Notes: generated from the letters alone by a model not told the origin. DNA of 34,233 nucleotides from Bacillota bacterium (GCA_023431215.1 JAEYXR010000080.1:1-34233); one strand, 5' to 3'; positions 23,661 to 31,872 are shown, numbered from the stretch's first letter. Numbers and translations: made by a program.

Positions 23661-24194
23661 TTATAAAAATTCAAAATTAGTTACTGTGAGTAGCGTTTCC
23701 AGCTCCGGAACCTCTATTTTTTGAAGATTCATGGTTTTTTTATCAAAGGTGATGGTAAATCCTGTCATATACAGGCTGCCATCTGCTTTTACAGTATCAT
23801 CCTTCTCTGTTACCTTTAAAGATTTGGTTGACTTGGCTGAAAGCAGGTCCCAAAGAACAGGAAGTATAGACTGCGCCGGGATATCGTACATCCCCAAATC
23901 CATTTTCATTCCACGGTAAGACAATGTAACATCTTCTCCCGAAAGAGCCGCTACCAGGTCTTTTAAAGCTTCCGGTTCCAAAAAAGTAACCTTCATTTCC
24001 TCTGGCCCTGTCTTTTCTACCTTAATGACCGCATCTTCCTCTTGCCATTCCACCTTTGCATCAAAAGTATAGTTTTTTGCAAGAGTGTCACCAACCAGCT
24101 TTTGATAATCAGTTTTTACCAAAGGGGTATTGCTGCAGCCACCCAATACAAGCACTGCCAGCAACAATGCTGCCCTCTTGAAACAATTACCCAT
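23661..24194 (-). CDS. Putative lipoprotein
   Basis: 177 residues with a lipoprotein signal peptide: a charged start (MGNCFKRA), a hydrophobic core and the lipobox VLGGC with the lipidated cysteine at residue 20. The exported part is rich in beta-strand-like segments (FDAKVEWQEEDAVIKVEKTG, LYMTGFTITFDKKTMNLQKI), reminiscent of LolA-like or YdcC-like folds, but I do not recognise it firmly. It begins 24 bases after nnr, with GAGGG before the ATG. The place between acpS/nnr and ndoA equals that of ydcC in Bacillus; the protein is shorter. Confidence 0.85.
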   Translation of the reverse strand: MGNCFKRAALLLAVLVLGGCSNTPLVKTDYQKLVGDTLAKNYTFDAKVEWQEEDAVIKVEKTGPEEMKVTFLEPEALKDLVAALSGEDVTLSYRGMKMDLGMYDIPAQSILPVLWDLLSAKSTKSLKVTEKDDTVKADGSLYMTGFTITFDKKTMNLQKIEVPELETLLTVTNFEFL

Positions 24195-24218
24195 GAGTCC
24201 CTCTTTTCCCGGCAGATC

Positions 24219-25724
24219 TCAAAAGCTCTTTGCCAAGGCCAATGCCACATCACTGGGCAGCATGGCATTCTCGCCCTTTTCTGCACAAGCAAGGCGGGCA
24301 GCTTCGCCGTGCAGCCATGCTCCGGCATATGCAGCCTGAGGAAATTTTAACCCCCTTGCTGCCATAGCACCAAGAATTCCAGCCAGGACATCTCCACTGC
24401 CGCCTTTGGCAAGACCACTGTTGCCACCAAAGGAAGCTGCTAAGGGAGCATTGGGTGCAGAAATAACCGTCATAGGGCCTTTGAGCAGTACCGTAATGTT
24501 ATAGTCATCGGCATTAGTTTGTGCCAACGCACAAGCATTATGCTCTATGTCATGGATATGCACACCAAACAGCCGTGAGAACTCACCAGGGTGTGGGGTA
24601 ACCAAAAGCCTACATCTACTTTGTTTTAGTAGTTCCTGTTCTTGTGCCATGCAATTCAGAGCATCCGCATCCAATATAACCGGCAATTCTTTTTGTGTGA
24701 GCACCGCTTTTAAAACAGCAGATATGGAAGGGCTTTGCGTTAGACCACACCCGATGACCAGTGCATCACAGCTATCTGCCGCCGCCAAAATCTTCGTAAT
24801 ATCAGCAGCATCCAACGCACCTGTATTATCCTCTTTGCAGGGGGTATAAATTACCTCTGGCAAATGTGAAGCCACCACATCGCATACATGTTGGGTGGAA
24901 ATAAGACGCACATAGCCTACTCCTGCCCGCAGCGCGCTGCTTGCTGCTAAAATTGCAGCTCCGGGAAATTGCCGGGAACCACAGATAAGTCCCAGACGCC
25001 CGTTGGTTCCCTTGTGGCTCCAGGGGATTCTGGGCGCCGGTGCATCTTCCGGACCAATGGCGTGAAACACACAGCCTGTTGTATTACTGGTAAGAGGAAA
25101 TGTTGCAATAACCGTTTCCATGGCATACTGTTTGCTCCAGTGCATCAGGTGAGCAGGCTTATAATACCCCATGGCAACACATAGTGCGCAAGGCAGGCAG
25201 GTAGTATATTTGCCGGTATCGGCCTCCACCCCACTGGGCAAATCCAATGCAACGGTTCTCTTTTGTTCAAACGCCCCGCTATGGAACAGCGCTGCGTCCC
25301 TGGGGCTCACCCCACCCCGGTAGCCTGCACCATACAAAGCATCCACAAGCAACGCCGGGGGCTCCTGCTCCAGCTCAGCCAAAAGCTTCTTATCATCCAA
25401 TAAAGAGGCATCTACCACACGAACTTGTGATGAAAGTGCTTTGAATGCATTTTGGGCTGTATCGGTTGCAGGCTGACCCTGCCACAGCAGCACAGTAACC
25501 CGCCCTCCCGCTTTAAAAAGCCTTTGGGCTACCACAAAACCGTCTCCGCCGTTATTGCCTTTTCCGCATAGCACCAAAACGCGCTGCCGTGCCACCGAAA
25601 AACGGCCAAGAATAATATCGGCAGCCTTGTTGCCTGCGCCCACCATCATGGCATCATAAGAAACGCCTTCACTGTTTGCTCGAAGTTCCAGTTCTTTCAT
25701 TGTAGCAGCCGTAACAAAGTCCAT
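24219..25724 (-). CDS. nnr: Bifunctional NAD(P)HX epimerase/dehydratase
   Basis: Repairs hydrated NADH and NADPH. The N-terminal half is the epimerase (YjeF_N: LCGKGNNGGDGFVVAQRL at about 52-69, YGAGYRG, LDLPSGVEADTG). The C-terminal half is the ADP/ATP-dependent dehydratase of the ribokinase-like fold (HKGTNGRLGLICGS, PGAAILAASSALRAGVGYV, TPHPGEFSRL, and the catalytic loop GLAKGGSGDVLAG near residues 435-450). 501 residues fit the fused form. It starts 6 bases after the acpS stop, using a GGGAGG box inside the acpS end. Confidence 0.96.
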   Translation of the reverse strand: MDFVTAATMKELELRANSEGVSYDAMMVGAGNKAADIILGRFSVARQRVLVLCGKGNNGGDGFVVAQRLFKAGGRVTVLLWQGQPATDTAQNAFKALSSQVRVVDASLLDDKKLLAELEQEPPALLVDALYGAGYRGGVSPRDAALFHSGAFEQKRTVALDLPSGVEADTGKYTTCLPCALCVAMGYYKPAHLMHWSKQYAMETVIATFPLTSNTTGCVFHAIGPEDAPAPRIPWSHKGTNGRLGLICGSRQFPGAAILAASSALRAGVGYVRLISTQHVCDVVASHLPEVIYTPCKEDNTGALDAADITKILAAADSCDALVIGCGLTQSPSISAVLKAVLTQKELPVILDADALNCMAQEQELLKQSRCRLLVTPHPGEFSRLFGVHIHDIEHNACALAQTNADDYNITVLLKGPMTVISAPNAPLAASFGGNSGLAKGGSGDVLAGILGAMAARGLKFPQAAYAGAWLHGEAARLACAEKGENAMLPSDVALALAKSF

Positions 25725-25730
25725 TTCTAT

Positions 25731-26099
25731 TCATTCCTCCCACGCCACCACAAAAGCAGTTGCGGCAATTTCGGTATGAGTAATGCTTAATGATAGCCTT
25801 TTTTTGCCACATAACGCTTTTGCCCGGCCGGTCAATAAAAAAGACGGCTTGCCGTTGTTGTCGTGAATAATTCCTACCTCATTTAAATCAAAACCGCGTA
25901 CACCGGTACCCATAGCCTTAGAAAAAGCTTCTTTGGCAGCAAAATGCCCGGCAACCGTTTGAGCAAGCCCCATTTTGCCCTTGGTTTTAAAATAGGATTG
26001 TTCCTCTTGTGAAAAAAAACGTTCTGTAAACCGTGCGCTTTCTAAGCTTTTGGCAATTCTATCAACGGAAACACTGTCGACACCTGTGTATAATTCCAT
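25731..26099 (-). CDS. acpS: Holo-[acyl-carrier-protein] synthase AcpS
   Basis: Transfers 4'-phosphopantetheine from CoA to acyl carrier protein. 122 residues: Asp8 in GVDSVSVDRI and Glu in HFAAKEAFSKAMGTG are the magnesium ligands of the family, and SITHTEIAATAFVV replaces the more common SISH. ATG at 26099 with GGGAGG upstream. First gene of acpS-nnr-lipoprotein. Confidence 0.95.
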   Translation of the reverse strand: MELYTGVDSVSVDRIAKSLESARFTERFFSQEEQSYFKTKGKMGLAQTVAGHFAAKEAFSKAMGTGVRGFDLNEVGIIHDNNGKPSFLLTGRAKALCGKKRLSLSITHTEIAATAFVVAWEE

Positions 26100-26148
26100 A
26101 GGAGCATCCTCCCGTTATTGCTGGTATTTCAATGCTGTTAATAAAATT

Positions 26149-26177
26149 ATTATAACAAAAAAGCTTATCGTTTTCTA
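26149..26177 (-). promoter_or_regulatory. acpS operon promoter
   Basis: TAGAAA (26177-26172), a 17-base spacer and TATAAT (26154-26149) on the minus strand. The transcript would start about 45 bases before the acpS ATG. It diverges from the pheST promoter about 50 bases away. Confidence 0.6.
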
Positions 26178-26224
26178 TGTAGATTGTATTTTTTTGCACT
26201 TTGTGCCAAAACTAATGAAAGCAG

Positions 26225-26253
26225 TTGCAAAGCGTCTGAAACTGTGTTAGTAT
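26225..26253 (+). promoter_or_regulatory. pheST promoter
   Basis: TTGCAA (26225-26230), 17 bases, TAGTAT (26248-26253). Transcription would begin near 26260, just before the T-box stem I. Confidence 0.65.
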
Positions 26254-26261
26254 TAAATTCA

Positions 26262-26545
26262 AACAGAGAAACGCTGAGAACAAGAGAGTAGCCCGAGTAT
26301 ATTGCACCAGAGAAACACCGCCATTGGCTGGAAGCGGAGTTGGCAAAAAGACCGGGTGAAGTTCACTTGGGAGCGGCACTGCTCAAAGGGAGGAATCCCC
26401 GGTAGGCAGCGACGGGTTCGACCCCGTTATAAAGTCGGTAAAGTGTTTGCTTTTAGAGGTAAGAGCAAAAAGCTGGGTGGTACCGCGGAAGATGTTTATG
26501 GCCTTTCGTCCCTTATGTGCTGGGACGAGAGGTCTTTTCTTTTAC
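26262..26545 (+). promoter_or_regulatory. T-box riboswitch, tRNA-Phe specific
   Basis: A leader that senses uncharged tRNA and controls pheST by antitermination. Visible parts: stem I from about 26265, with the AGAGAGTAG-type bulge and distal loops; the specifier UUC at 26362-26364 in the context GAAGTTCACTTGGGAG, matching the usual sequence around a specifier; a stem III at 26446-26469 (10 pairs, loop GAGG); and the conserved antiterminator core GGGTGGTACCGCGG at 26475-26488. The terminator is GCCTTTCGTCCC (26501-26512) with GGGACGAGAGG (26522-26532) and a T-rich tail. The 510 bases between acpS and pheS are thus the two promoters plus this leader; no protein gene lies there. Confidence 0.95.
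26501..26543 (+). terminator. T-box intrinsic terminator
   Basis: CCTTTCGTCCC pairs with GGGACGAGAGG around a nine-base loop and is followed by TCTTTTCTTTT. In the absence of uncharged tRNA-Phe it would end transcription before pheS. Confidence 0.9.
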
Positions 26546-26609
26546 CCCAGCTCCGCTCTGTTGCCTATTCCACCATACAAAAATTATTGATGCAGGAGGT
26601 ATTACCGCT

Positions 26610-27629
26610 ATGAAATTGGCATTGGAAGCCATTGCGCAGGCCGCCAAAGAGCAGCTTGCCAAAACTGCAGACCTGAAAGATTTGGAAGAACTGCGTATTA
26701 AATTCTTAGGCAAAAAAGGTGAGTTGACCGCTATTTTAAAGCAGATGGGCAAACTTTCCGCCGAGGAGCGCCCTGTGATTGGCCAGCTGGCAAACGAAGT
26801 GCGCCAGGCCATTGAGGAAGAGATTGCACAGCGTCAGCAGGCACTAAAATCTGCCGTTGCCCAACAAAAGCTAAAACTGGAAACAATTGATGTTACCATG
26901 CCGGGTAAAGCTATGCCCCGGGGCTATAAGCATCCCCTTACCATTGTATTGGACGAATTTAAAGAAATCTTTTTGGGTATGGGCTTTGATGTGGTGCAAG
27001 GCCCTGAGGTTGAACTGGACTACTATAACTTTGAGGCGCTGAACCTGCCTGCCGATCACCCTGCGCGCGACACCCAGGATACTTTTTATATCACCGAGAA
27101 TATCCTGCTGCGCACCCAGACCTCACCTGTGCAGATTCGCACCATGGAGCAGCGTAAGCCCCCCATCCGTATTATCGCACCCGGACGTGTTTACCGTTCC
27201 GATGCTGTAGACGCCACCCACTCCCCTGTGTTCCACCAAATTGAAGGCCTTGTGGTTGACAAGGGTATTACCATGGCCGACCTTAAAGGCTGTCTGGAAA
27301 CCGTAATTAAACGCATTTACGGTGATGACACCATCGTTCGCTTTCGTCCTCACCACTTTCCCTTTACCGAGCCCTCTGCAGAAGTGGATGTTCAGTGCTT
27401 TAGCTGCCATGGTGAGGGTTGCCGTTTGTGCAAAGGCGAAGGCTGGATAGAAATTTTAGGCTGCGGAATGGTTCACCCCAAGGTGCTTTCCAACTGCGGC
27501 ATTGACCCCGAAGAATACAGTGGCTTTGCCTTTGGCATCGGCCTGGAGCGTTTGGTCATGCGCCGCTTCAACATTGATGATCTACGGCTGTTCTTTGAGA
27601 ATGATATGCGTTTCTTGAGCCAGTTCTAA
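26610..27629 (+). CDS. pheS: Phenylalanyl-tRNA synthetase alpha subunit
   Basis: Catalytic subunit of the alpha2-beta2 enzyme that charges tRNA-Phe. 339 residues from the ATG at 26610, with AGGAGGT about 9 bases upstream; the frame extends upstream through the T-box and is not used. An N-terminal coiled coil (about 1-85) binds tRNA. Class II motifs include HPARDTQDTFYI, SPVFHQIEGLVVD, the HHFPFTEPSAEVDV segment, a Cys-rich insertion (CFSCHGEGCRLCKGEGW) and the final GFAFGIGLERLVM (motif 3). Confidence 0.98.
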   Translation: MKLALEAIAQAAKEQLAKTADLKDLEELRIKFLGKKGELTAILKQMGKLSAEERPVIGQLANEVRQAIEEEIAQRQQALKSAVAQQKLKLETIDVTMPGKAMPRGYKHPLTIVLDEFKEIFLGMGFDVVQGPEVELDYYNFEALNLPADHPARDTQDTFYITENILLRTQTSPVQIRTMEQRKPPIRIIAPGRVYRSDAVDATHSPVFHQIEGLVVDKGITMADLKGCLETVIKRIYGDDTIVRFRPHHFPFTEPSAEVDVQCFSCHGEGCRLCKGEGWIEILGCGMVHPKVLSNCGIDPEEYSGFAFGIGLERLVMRRFNIDDLRLFFENDMRFLSQF

Positions 27630-27651
27630 GGAGAAAAGGAGGAACATCACA

Positions 27652-30039
27652 ATGGATTTATCTGTAAGATGGCTGCATGATTATGTGCAGGTAGAAGATA
27701 TGACCCCCAGAGCCTACTGTGAGGCTTTGACTATGTCGGGCTCCAAGGTAGAAGGCTATGAAATTGAAGGTGCCGACATTAAAAACGTGGTTGTAGGCCA
27801 AGTGACCGCCATGGAACGGCACCCCGACTCCGACCACCTATGGATTTGTCAGGTAAACTTGGGTGACGAAAGCGTACAGATTGTCACCGGAGCACAAAAT
27901 GTTTCTGTAGGCGATTTTGTCCCTGTGGCAAAGCACAATTCTATGCTGCCCGGCGGCCACAAAATTACCAAGGGTAAGCTGCGTGGTATCGAAAGCTGCG
28001 GCATGCTTTGTTCTCTTGCAGAACTTGGCCTCACCGTCAATGACTTTCCCTATGCCATAGAAGACGGCATTTTCATTTTGGGCGAGGACTGTGACCGCAC
28101 GCTGGGTATCGACATTCAGACAGCAACCGGTTTTAATGACATTAAAATTGAGTTTGAAATTACCTCCAACCGCCCCGACTGCCTATCTGTATCCGGACTG
28201 GCACGAGAGACTGCCGCAACCTTTGACCTGCCCTTTGCGCTGCCTAAGCCCATTGTGCGGGGCTGCAGTGATGGTGATAAGATTGAAAACTATTTGCAGG
28301 TTGAGGTAAGAAACGGTGAGCTGTGCCCCCGGTACATGGCGGCAGTGGTCAAAAACGTAAAAATTGGTTCCTCCCCCCGCTGGCTGCGTCAACGCCTACG
28401 TGCAAGCGGCGTTCGCCCCATCAGTAACATCGTTGACATTACCAACTACGTCATGCTGGAATATGGCCAGCCTATGCACGCCTTTGACCTTAAATATGTT
28501 AAAGACGGTCAGATTATTGTTCGTAATGCCGCAGATGGTGAAACCATAACTACACTGGATGGTACTGTTCGCAAGCTTTCTCCCGAAATGCTGGTGATTG
28601 CCGATTCTCAAGTGCCCTCAGCTGTTGCAGGGGTCATGGGCGGCGAATATTCCGGTATTCAGGAAGATACCCATACCATTGTATTTGAGTCTGCCTGTTT
28701 TTCCGGCAGCAGTGTACGCACCACAGCCAAAAAGCTGGGTATGCGTACCGAATCCTCCGGACGCTTTGAAAAAGGTCTTGACCCCAATACCTGCCCCACA
28801 GCACTGGCTCGCGCCTGTGAACTGGTAGAGCTGCTGGATGCCGGTGAAGTGGTAAATGGCGTTATCGACATTGACCATTCCAACCGCGATGCCCGCAAAA
28901 TCCCCTTTGACTATGAGTGGATTAATCGCTTTATCGGCATCAATCTCACAGAAGAAGTGATGATTGACATGTTGGCGCGTCTAGATGTTAAGGTGGAGGA
29001 CGGCTTTGCAATCCCCCCCACCTATCGTGCAGACCTAGAGCACAAAGCAGATATTGCAGAAGAAGTTGCCAGACTCTACGGCTACGATAAGATTCCCACC
29101 ACTGCGCTCAGCGGCCTGGCCGAAGCCCGTTGGACTCCACGTCAACAGTTTGACAACAAAGCGTCTCAGGCTCTGCTGCACATGGGCTGCTCCGAAATCT
29201 GCACCTATACCTTTATCAGCCCCAAGATGTACGATAAAATTTGTCTGCCTGCCGACAGCAAGCTGCGCAGCTCCATTGTTATTACCAACCCTCTGGGTGA
29301 AGATACCAGCATTATGCGCACAACTGCTTTACCTTCCATGTTGGATATCCTTTCCCGCAACTATAACAATCGAAACCTGGAAGCCGCGCTATTTGAAATA
29401 GCCCAGGAGTTTATCCCCACCACTGCAGGGGAGCTGCCTTTGGAAAAGCCCTCTATTATTGTGGGTGCTTATGGAAAGGATCAGGATTTTTATGCCCTTA
29501 AGGGAATGGTAGAGTCTCTGCTGACCACACTTGGTGTAGCAGAAGCTGAATATACCTCCTGCACCGATAATGTTTCCTACCATCCCGGCCGCTGCGCCAC
29601 CGTATGGGTTAACGGGGAACAAGTGGGCATCTTAGGTGAAGTTCATCCTGCTGTCTGTGAAAATTTTGATATTGACATCCGTGTCTATGTTGCACAGCTA
29701 GATGCAGATGCCTTGTTTGCTGCCAAAGCTCCCGAAAAGCGTTATGCACCCCTGCCCAAGTTCCCTGCCTCTACACGAGACCTGGCTGTTTTATGTGATG
29801 ATGTCCTGCCTGTAGCGGATATTCAAAAAATTATTCGCCAAAAAGCCGGTAAGCTCTTGGAAAAGCTGGAGCTGTTTGATGTTTATAAGGGCACACAAAT
29901 CCCCGAAGGCAAAAAAAGTGTTGCTTATTCTCTTGCTTTACGTGCAGCCGACCATACCCTTACTGTAGAAGAGTGTGATAAGGTAATGAATGCTATATTT
30001 GATGCGCTTTCTTCCATTGGCGCCGACGTTCGTAAATAA
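27652..30039 (+). CDS. pheT: Phenylalanyl-tRNA synthetase beta subunit
   Basis: 795 residues, the standard long bacterial form. An EMAP-like tRNA-binding domain (about 40-150; VVGQVTAMERHPDSDHLWIC), B3/B4 editing domain (SNRPDCLSVSGLARE, RWLRQRLRASGVRPISNIVD), B5 domain (RADLEHKADIAEEVARLYGY), inactive class II-like domain, and a C-terminal FDX-ACB anticodon-binding domain (about 700-795; PKFPASTRDLAVL). It follows pheS by 22 bases, with AAGGAGG before the ATG. Confidence 0.98.
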   Translation: MDLSVRWLHDYVQVEDMTPRAYCEALTMSGSKVEGYEIEGADIKNVVVGQVTAMERHPDSDHLWICQVNLGDESVQIVTGAQNVSVGDFVPVAKHNSMLPGGHKITKGKLRGIESCGMLCSLAELGLTVNDFPYAIEDGIFILGEDCDRTLGIDIQTATGFNDIKIEFEITSNRPDCLSVSGLARETAATFDLPFALPKPIVRGCSDGDKIENYLQVEVRNGELCPRYMAAVVKNVKIGSSPRWLRQRLRASGVRPISNIVDITNYVMLEYGQPMHAFDLKYVKDGQIIVRNAADGETITTLDGTVRKLSPEMLVIADSQVPSAVAGVMGGEYSGIQEDTHTIVFESACFSGSSVRTTAKKLGMRTESSGRFEKGLDPNTCPTALARACELVELLDAGEVVNGVIDIDHSNRDARKIPFDYEWINRFIGINLTEEVMIDMLARLDVKVEDGFAIPPTYRADLEHKADIAEEVARLYGYDKIPTTALSGLAEARWTPRQQFDNKASQALLHMGCSEICTYTFISPKMYDKICLPADSKLRSSIVITNPLGEDTSIMRTTALPSMLDILSRNYNNRNLEAALFEIAQEFIPTTAGELPLEKPSIIVGAYGKDQDFYALKGMVESLLTTLGVAEAEYTSCTDNVSYHPGRCATVWVNGEQVGILGEVHPAVCENFDIDIRVYVAQLDADALFAAKAPEKRYAPLPKFPASTRDLAVLCDDVLPVADIQKIIRQKAGKLLEKLELFDVYKGTQIPEGKKSVAYSLALRAADHTLTVEECDKVMNAIFDALSSIGADVRK

Positions 30040-30058
30040 AAGTTATAGATTCATTTTT

Positions 30059-30090
30059 AAGCGGGAGTCGTTAAGGCTCCCGCTTATTTT
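30059..30090 (+). terminator. Terminator of pheST
   Basis: A 9-bp perfect stem AAGCGGGAG/CTCCCGCTT with a nine-base loop, 20 bases after the pheT stop, followed by ATTTT. Confidence 0.8.
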
Positions 30091-30120
30091 AAAAATTTGT
30101 GAATTTGATGAGGTTTTGAC

Positions 30121-30149
30121 TTGTATTTACTACTAAAATAGGGTATAAT
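30121..30149 (+). promoter_or_regulatory. ireB promoter
   Basis: TTGTAT, 17 bases, perfect TATAAT (30144-30149). The leader would be about 125 bases long, without an obvious riboswitch. The 241-base pheT-ireB gap holds the pheST terminator, this promoter and the leader. Confidence 0.55.
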
Positions 30150-30280
30150 AACTGCAAAGTAGTTTTTATCATTGGGCGAATTGCAGGCTCAGGTATTATA
30201 ATCTGACCATGTTTTACATTTGCCTTAATGGGAATCAGCGACACTCTGTCGTACCACATCATAAGAAATGGGGTGTAGCA

Positions 30281-30532
30281 ATGGCGACACATGAGCCAAC
30301 AATTTCTTTTTCCATTGCTGAAGATAAGGAAAAGGAAGTAAAAGAAATTTTAACTACCGTGTACGATGCTCTGCGCCAAAAGGGTTATAATCCAATCAAC
30401 CAGATTGTGGGATATATCCTTTCGGAAGATCCTACCTATATCACGACATATAACAACGCTCGCAGCCTCATTCGGCATATTGACCGTGACGAGCTGCTTC
30501 AAATGCTTGTAAAATCGTATTTAAAGGATTGA
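30281..30532 (+). CDS. ireB: IreB family regulatory phosphoprotein
   Basis: 83 residues of the IreB/YrzL family (formerly UPF0297). In Enterococcus IreB is a substrate of the PASTA kinase IreK and a negative regulator of intrinsic cephalosporin resistance. The conserved core (ISFSIAEDKEKEVKEILT, YDALRQKGYNPINQIVGYIL, SEDPTYITTYNNAR, DRDELLQMLVKSYL) is complete, and N-terminal Thr3 and Thr7 are candidate phosphorylation sites. ATG at 30281 with GGGGTG upstream; the upstream extension of the frame has no ribosome binding site. Its usual neighbours ruvX and a DUF1292 gene are not here. Confidence 0.95.
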   Translation: MATHEPTISFSIAEDKEKEVKEILTTVYDALRQKGYNPINQIVGYILSEDPTYITTYNNARSLIRHIDRDELLQMLVKSYLKD

Positions 30533-30541
30533 GACGGTCAT

Positions 30542-30572
30542 CGCCCGGTTGCATAAACTGGGCGTTTTCCTT
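30542..30572 (+). terminator. Terminator of ireB
   Basis: A 9-bp stem CGCCCGGTT/AACTGGGCG with a GCATA loop, then TTTTCCTTTT, 10 bases after the ireB stop. Confidence 0.85.
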
Positions 30573-30631
30573 TTGCAGTGCTTACTTTTAATCTTTTATT
30601 TGATATTTTAAAATAACAGGAGGACGCATTT

Positions 30632-30919
30632 ATGGCAGAAAAAAACACTCCACTGTATAAGGGTAAGCCCCTGGTACGCTGCGGAAACACCGTTTATTAC
30701 GGACATCCCGGTGAAGCTTACGTTGCCATGCTTCAAATTCTCAGCACTAAGCCCGGGAGTGATGGCGCTCCGGCAGCTGATAAGGTTATGGTACAAATTC
30801 TTTCCACCGATGAAACAATGAGCCCAAAAGATCGTATTATTAAAAAGACTGAAAAAAACGGATTGTATGATGCTCTAAACATTGCTACCATCTGGCTGGA
30901 TAGAAGTTTGAACTCTTAA
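30632..30919 (+). CDS. Small conserved-looking protein of unknown function
   Basis: 95 residues, not recognised. It starts MAEKNTPLYKGKPLVRCGNT and appears to be one compact soluble domain with alternating strands (NTVYYGHPGEAYVAMLQILS, DKVMVQILSTD) and a C-terminal helix (NGLYDALNIATIWLDRSL). There is no signal peptide or membrane segment. A near-repeat occurs within it: MLQILST at residues 33-39 and MVQILST at about 53-59. Codon use and the AGGAGG box 9 bases before the ATG indicate a real gene. It has its own terminator and lies 100 bases after ireB. Confidence 0.8.
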   Translation: MAEKNTPLYKGKPLVRCGNTVYYGHPGEAYVAMLQILSTKPGSDGAPAADKVMVQILSTDETMSPKDRIIKKTEKNGLYDALNIATIWLDRSLNS

Positions 30920-30932
30920 ATAAAGATACAAG

Positions 30933-30970
30933 GCACCCTGCTGTTCCAGATTGGACAACAGGGTGCTTCT
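30933..30970 (+). terminator. Terminator after the 95-residue protein, possibly bidirectional
   Basis: GCACCCTG (30933-30940) pairs with CAGGGTGC (30959-30966), extended by TGTT/AACA and CC/GG pairs after single mismatches, then TTCTTTTCTT. On the minus strand it could also end the ArsR operon, though the T-tract there is weak. Confidence 0.8.
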
Positions 30971-31003
30971 TTTCTTATTCTATTAACCATACCGCCAAAT
31001 TAT

Positions 31004-31285
31004 TTAAGAGCAATACTGCTCTTTCAGCACCTGCATTACAGCAAGCACCCTTGCATCTCTAATTTGGTAGGTAATATTTTGGCCATGTTTTTCGCAATGT
31101 ACAATTCCTGCCCCACGCAAAATAGATAGATGCTGTGAAACGGCCGACTGGGTAATCTCTCCTACAAAAGGAATAATCTCTCCTACAGTTAAGGGCTGCT
31201 GCGCAAGGCAGCATAAAATAAGCAACCGGTTAGGATTTGATAATACTTTAAGCAATTCTGCAACTTCTTTTGCTTTTTCCTCCAC
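31004..31285 (-). CDS. ArsR-family repressor, BigR/SqrR-like
   Basis: 93 residues from the GTG at 31285, chosen by AAGGAG 11 bases upstream; the longer frame overlaps the neighbouring gene. Winged-helix domain: LSNPNRLLILCCLAQQPLTV, EITQSAVSQHLSILRGAGIV (recognition helix) and HGQNITYQIRD (wing). The CxC metal site of ArsR/SmtB sensors (ELCVCDL) is absent. Instead Cys25/Cys26 in the ILCCL helix and Cys92 at the C-terminus resemble the dithiol sensors BigR/SqrR, which respond to sulfide or persulfide. That function is an inference. It is the last gene of the operon it probably represses. Confidence 0.9.
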   Translation of the reverse strand: MEEKAKEVAELLKVLSNPNRLLILCCLAQQPLTVGEIIPFVGEITQSAVSQHLSILRGAGIVHCEKHGQNITYQIRDARVLAVMQVLKEQYCS

Positions 31286-31299
31286 TGTATATACACTCC

Positions 31300-31872
31300 T
31301 TATTTTTTCAGCTTGCAAATTCCCTGTGTCATTGTTCCCATAGGACAATATACGCACCAGCTGCGGGGTTTGTAAAGCACCATTGTGGCCAGTCCCAGCA
31401 TGGTAGACGTAAGCATAACACTGTAAAAACCAAAGGCAAACTGAGAAATCCAAGGTGTTACTCCTGCTGTATTGACCCAGTGCCAAGGTAGCTTAAAGGT
31501 CCAAAGCAATGTAACCACCTCCTGCATCTGGCGGGGGCCAGAGAAGACCAGCCAGGTGCTAAACAGCATACTGCCAAACATCGTCATGAAAAAAACCAAA
31601 AAACCGTAACGAAACCACCCAGAACGCATCCATGCGGGAATATCCTTTTTACGAGATAACCCAAGTCTTCCCCCTATCAATTCAAACAATTGACCGCGGC
31701 CGCAGTAGTGGTTACAGTAAGTCTTACCTCCACCAAAAACAGCTATCAACAGCGGGACCATAAAGCAGATTAAACCCAGCCAGGCAAACAGGATATTAAA
31801 AAATCCAAGAAGCAGATAGAGCGCAGACGCTATCCAAAAATAATCATACCATCTCTTTTTTTGTTTCATCAT
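31300..31872 (-). CDS. Membrane 4Fe-4S binding protein (NapH-like)
   Basis: 190 residues with about four membrane segments (near 12-27, 29-48, 87-108 and 145-166). Cytoplasmic or periplasmic cysteine clusters are C53/C57 (YCNHYCGRGQL) and C173/C176/C186 (CVYCPMGTMTQGIC). This matches the polyferredoxin-like membrane proteins (NapH/Fer4_5 type) that pass electrons between quinone or a soluble ferredoxin and a partner. ATG at 31872 is chosen for the GGAGG 7 bases upstream; it overlaps the ferredoxin stop by 4 bases, so the two are probably partners. The electron acceptor is not encoded here. Confidence 0.87.
   Translation of the reverse strand: MMKQKKRWYDYFWIASALYLLLGFFNILFAWLGLICFMVPLLIAVFGGGKTYCNHYCGRGQLFELIGGRLGLSRKKDIPAWMRSGWFRYGFLVFFMTMFGSMLFSTWLVFSGPRQMQEVVTLLWTFKLPWHWVNTAGVTPWISQFAFGFYSVMLTSTMLGLATMVLYKPRSWCVYCPMGTMTQGICKLKK

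Noticed and set aside
26302..26613. Plus-strand 103-codon open frame upstream of pheS
   Set aside because: It lies inside the T-box leader; the conserved RNA motifs explain the sequence and there is no ribosome binding site.
31286..31486. 67-codon N-terminal extension of the ArsR protein
   Set aside because: It overlaps the coding part of the membrane FeS protein in another frame and does not resemble an ArsR N-terminus.
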